A stretch of 64,000 nt of DNA, from positions 84,345-148,344 of the forward strand of contig NZ_FMAC01000013.1 of NCBI RefSeq assembly GCF_900094555.1, in the 5' to 3' direction. The translations under genes and the position numbers were made by a program. The DNA is from Martinezella hainanensis. Its GTDB lineage: Bacteria; Pseudomonadota; Alphaproteobacteria; Rhizobiales; Rhizobiaceae. This document shows, one piece after another, positions 61,506-64,000 of this stretch. Every line of letters starts with the position of its first letter. Position 1 is the stretch's first letter. The notes under the pieces were generated by a model that saw only the letters and a program-made list of their open reading frames with translations, did no database searches and was not told the DNA's origin.

Positions 61506-63107
61506 TTAGGCGGCGGCAGAGGCTTTGGAGAAGTTGATCGGCAACAGGTCACCTATGTCGGCCGCTTCCGTCCGCTGCGGCAACTCGATGAGCACGTGGC
61601 GCAGCCATGCCAGCGGATCGACGCCACAGGCGCGGCAAGTGAGCATCAGACTGTAGATCACGGCACTGGCCTTGGCTCCGTCGGCGGTGTCGCTGAACAA
61701 CCACGATTTTCTTCCGGTCGCAAAAACTCTGATCTCGCGTTCCAGAACGTTGTTATCAATCGGCATCCTGCCATCGCTGGTATAGCGTGTCAGGTAATCC
61801 CATTGATTCAGAGTGTAAGACACAGCGTCGCCGAGCTTGGTATCCGGCACGACCTTCGGCGCGATATTGTCGAGCCACGCCTTGAGGGCATTCAGGATGG
61901 GCAAGCTGTGTTGTTGTCGGAAGCGGCGAATGCAGTCGGCCTGCGTTTCATTGGCGCCGTTCTTTTCGCTTCGGGCCTGCCTCTCGATCCTGTAAAGCTG
62001 CTCGAAGAACCGAAGCGCTTGCTCCGGCGGCCCGCCGCCGTTCTTTCTGGCCTTGAGCGCGTCAACGAAGCGTCGCCTGGAATGGGCCATGCATCCGACA
62101 TGGGTTGCACCATTCAATGTGCGCCATGCAGTGTAGCCATCGCTCACCAATATGCCGCGGTAGTCTCCGAGGAAGGTCTGAGGGTAAATCTGGCCGCGGC
62201 CGGGCTGATAATCGAGAAGCACGATTGGCTCGTCGCTGTCCTCGCTACTGCGATATGCCCACATATACGACGTGCTGGTGGCTTCCTTGTCCTTCTCCTT
62301 CAGGACTTGAACCGTCGTCTCATCGCCATGAATGAGAGGCTGCGATCGCAACCGCAGTTTCAGCGCATCATAGATGCGGTGCAGATGCTTCTCGCTTGAG
62401 CCGATCACCCAATGAGCCAGAGCGCCACGGCTGATCGGAACACCGGCCCGCTCAAATGTTTGCGCTACGCGGTAGAGCGGTGTGCCATCGACGTATTTAT
62501 GAACGAGCGCGAAGGCCAGCGTCGAGGCCGTGGCGATGCTGCCAGGCAGGGGCTGGGTCGGCATTGGCGCGATCACGACAGGCGTGTTGATCCCGGTGCG
62601 GTCGCAATGACGGCAAGCGTACTTGAACCGCACATTCTGCAGGACCTTCGCCTTGACCTCGATATGGAGCTGCTCGGTCACGGCCTCGCCCATGCGATGC
62701 ATTTGATGACCGCAGCAGGGACAGGTCTTCTGGTCTTCGGGAAGGTCGTATTCGACACGCTGGCGCGGCAAATCTGCCGGCAGAGGCCTGCGGCCACGCT
62801 TCTTGCCCGTCTGACCCTCTATCGCTGGCAGGCCAGTGTCCGGAAGCTTGACGACGTCGTCGCCGGCATCACCGTCGCTACCGTCATCGTCGCCCACCGC
62901 CTCTTCGGCTTCGTTGAAGAGGCGGTCGATGTGCTTTTCGCTGCGAGGAGCAAAACGATGGAGCTTTGCGAGTGCCAGTTCCTCTTCCAGCTTGACGACC
63001 CGAAGCGACAGCGCATCCTTCTCGGCTTTGAGCGCGGCGATTTCGGCAGCATTTGCCGCCAACTGTGCCATCAGTTCTGCAATGCTTGGCTCGCCGGTTC
63101 TCGTCAT
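61506..63107 (-). CDS. tnpC: IS66 family transposase TnpC
   Basis: A 533-residue IS66 transposase. An N-terminal leucine-zipper-like helix (about 10-50) is followed by a zinc-binding region with C-P-C-C-G-H (129-134) and C-R-H-C (165-168). The DDE catalytic domain then has Asp262 (IHGDETTVQ), Asp323 (VSDGYTAW) and Glu456 (NNVLEREIR). The C-terminal IS66_C piece (LMLTCRACGVDPLAWLRHVL) is complete. It lies 53 bases after tnpB. Confidence 0.93.
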   Translation of the reverse strand: MTRTGEPSIAELMAQLAANAAEIAALKAEKDALSLRVVKLEEELALAKLHRFAPRSEKHIDRLFNEAEEAVGDDDGSDGDAGDDVVKLPDTGLPAIEGQTGKKRGRRPLPADLPRQRVEYDLPEDQKTCPCCGHQMHRMGEAVTEQLHIEVKAKVLQNVRFKYACRHCDRTGINTPVVIAPMPTQPLPGSIATASTLAFALVHKYVDGTPLYRVAQTFERAGVPISRGALAHWVIGSSEKHLHRIYDALKLRLRSQPLIHGDETTVQVLKEKDKEATSTSYMWAYRSSEDSDEPIVLLDYQPGRGQIYPQTFLGDYRGILVSDGYTAWRTLNGATHVGCMAHSRRRFVDALKARKNGGGPPEQALRFFEQLYRIERQARSEKNGANETQADCIRRFRQQHSLPILNALKAWLDNIAPKVVPDTKLGDAVSYTLNQWDYLTRYTSDGRMPIDNNVLEREIRVFATGRKSWLFSDTADGAKASAVIYSLMLTCRACGVDPLAWLRHVLIELPQRTEAADIGDLLPINFSKASAAA

Positions 63108-63160
63108 CAGATTCTTGAATCTGAACCGGCCCTGCGCGTCAACAGCTCAATTCGCCATCC

Positions 63161-63514
63161 TCAGCCGGCGATCTGATATTGCCGAACCGGATGGCGCACC
63201 ATCGCATCAATATCGATGCCGTCCAGGATCCAGTGGAGCTGCTCGGTCGAGAGTGTCACCACCACAGTCTCTCGGCGGGGCCACCTGAACTTGTCTTCCG
63301 TCAATTTCTTCAGGACCATAACAAACCCGGACCGATCAAAGAACAAAAGCTTCACCCGGTCACGCCGGCGATTGCAGAAGGCAAATACCGCAGGAGTAAA
63401 CGGGTCCAGCGCCATCGTCTCCTGGACCAGGACTGCAAGGCTGTTGATGCCTGCCCGAAAGTCGATCGGCTCTCGGTGCAAATAGACCTCAAGATCAGCG
63501 CCCAGTCTGAACAT
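63161..63514 (-). CDS. tnpB: IS66 family accessory protein TnpB
   Basis: A 117-residue IS66 Orf2-like protein (the IS66 TnpB, unrelated to IS200/IS605 TnpB). The N-terminus LEVYLHREPIDFRAGINSLA, then FCNRRRDRVKLLFFDRSGFV and FRWPRRE are family hallmarks. It overlaps the end of tnpA by 20 bases, so its translation is probably coupled. Confidence 0.92.
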   Translation of the reverse strand: MFRLGADLEVYLHREPIDFRAGINSLAVLVQETMALDPFTPAVFAFCNRRRDRVKLLFFDRSGFVMVLKKLTEDKFRWPRRETVVVTLSTEQLHWILDGIDIDAMVRHPVRQYQIAG

Positions 63515-63953
63515 GACCCAGCGCTCCTACGATTGCGACCAGTCCATTCACATCGTCGTACTCAACGGTCAGGCTAATCCCATTCGGCAGGAGCGCACTC
63601 ACCCTGGATGCATGAGAGTGCTTGCCCAATGGCTCGGTCTTCGCCAGCAAATCGCCGCCAGAGGCCGAGGAAATATCTGCAGCAATCCGAACCGGAACGA
63701 ACCCCGAGACCAGAGGCAAAGGACGTCCTTCTTTGGCTCTCTTCACCCATTTCCGAACAAGATTAGCATTAACGCCGTGCTCCAGCGCCAGACGCGAGAC
63801 CGAAACGCCGGGTTCCAGGCAAGCCGCGACAAGCCGATCTCTCCACGCAGGGTCATATCGACGACGGCCGTCGCGACCAACAAGCCGCACTTGTAGTTTA
63901 GGAGCATCTTCATCCATGATTTGGTGTCCACCTATTTTTGGCGGAAACTTCAT
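63495..63953 (-). CDS. tnpA: IS66 family accessory protein TnpA
   Basis: A 152-residue IS66 Orf1 protein with an IS3/IS66-type helix-turn-helix (WRDRLVAACLEPGVSVSRLA, EHGVNANLVRKWVKRAKEG) that probably binds the element ends. ATG 63953 gives the longest form, and ATG 63917 (MDEDAPKLQ) is an alternative start. The promoter must lie in the 47 bases between it and the terminus. Confidence 0.9.
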   Translation of the reverse strand: MKFPPKIGGHQIMDEDAPKLQVRLVGRDGRRRYDPAWRDRLVAACLEPGVSVSRLALEHGVNANLVRKWVKRAKEGRPLPLVSGFVPVRIAADISSASGGDLLAKTEPLGKHSHASRVSALLPNGISLTVEYDDVNGLVAIVGALGHVQTGR

Positions 63954-63978
63954 GCATCAGAGCACCGCGCTTCAGAAG

Positions 63979-64000
63979 GCGCACAGAAATTCGCGCTTAC
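63979..64000 (-). repeat. IS66 terminal inverted repeat, tnpA side
   Basis: Read on the minus strand from 64000 it begins GTAAGCGCGAATTTCT. It is the promoter-proximal end of the element, 47 bases before the tnpA start. Confidence 0.88.

Larger units (their letters stand above)
61428..64000 (-). mobile_element. Complete IS66-family insertion sequence
   Basis: A 2573-bp element with three genes in the IS66 order tnpA-tnpB-tnpC on the minus strand. Both ends carry the family terminus GTAAGCG: at 61428 on the plus strand and, reading backwards, at 64000, so the element stops exactly at the last base of the window. The termini match at 19 of the first 22 bases. All three open frames are intact, so it may be active. 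IS66 elements make 8-bp target duplications. The left flank is CTTTGTTC (61420-61427). Confidence 0.93.

Noticed and set aside
1..64000. CRISPR arrays, tRNA or rRNA genes, integrase genes and plasmid replication genes
   Set aside because: Looked for and not seen. No regularly spaced repeats, no cloverleaf or rRNA-like stretches, and no Rep or integrase frames.

Overview
The window looks like an accessory or plasmid-borne region of an alphaproteobacterium of the Rhizobiaceae (Rhizobium/Agrobacterium-like). The DNA is GC-rich, ABC importers and solute-binding proteins are abundant, each catabolic operon has its own GntR, AraC, LysR, TetR or LuxR regulator, and remnants of rhizobial dnaE2 and of a small rhizobial hypothetical protein are present. 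No rRNA, tRNA, CRISPR array or replication origin was seen.

Left part (1-16.9 kb): an amino-acid ABC importer with an embedded M20 peptidase but no ATPase; an AraC gene broken by one in-frame stop, divergent from an NmrA-like gene; an amidase facing a doubly damaged nitrilase gene; a GH3 beta-glucosidase coupled to an MFS transporter under a divergent TetR regulator with a clear palindromic operator candidate; a LysR/AEC-transporter divergent pair; and an ACS-type MFS carrier.

17.0-24.1 kb: a minus-strand operon whose mutase carries the residues diagnostic for 2-hydroxyisobutyryl-CoA mutase (Ile96, Asp123, Gln214). Its order is hcmB, CoA ligase, MeaB-type GTPase, hcmA, a tandem gamma-carbonic-anhydrase-like protein and a PduO-type adenosyltransferase. 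A divergent GntR regulator stands upstream. Together these would activate 2-hydroxyisobutyrate to its CoA ester and isomerise it to 3-hydroxybutyryl-CoA, with cofactor supply and enzyme protection encoded alongside.

24.1-42.7 kb: two divergent paralogous arginase-fold proteins with altered metal motifs; an AraC/LuxR pair separated by two copies of a 13-bp palindrome; a dipeptide-type ABC importer with a fused double ATPase; a graveyard with dnaE2 and hypothetical-gene remnants; and a sugar-acid locus in which an ABC sugar importer and SDR face a GntR regulator, an enolase-superfamily dehydratase, a MalK-type ATPase and an SMP-30 lactonase.

42.9-50.6 kb: an HD-GYP protein next to a GAF-GGDEF-EAL protein (cyclic-di-GMP turnover), then an AraC-led redox/detoxification cluster (nitroreductase, AhpD-like protein, azoreductase, broken DUF3788 gene, quinone-oxidoreductase-like MDR).

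50.9-61.4 kb is a defence island: a GHKL ATPase fused to a PD-(D/E)xK-like nuclease domain, a small membrane-anchored protein, a DUF4365-type nuclease, and a Gabija-type gajA-gajB pair translationally coupled to a third gene with H-G-T/Y/E features suggestive of an ADP-ribosyltransferase fold, then another uncharacterised protein. The island is cut by a complete IS66-family element that runs exactly to the last base of the window and truncates a minus-strand gene.

The best candidates for undescribed biology are the coupled third gene of the Gabija operon, the GHKL-nuclease protein, and the two-domain gamma-carbonic-anhydrase-like protein whose two degenerate metal sites complement one another.
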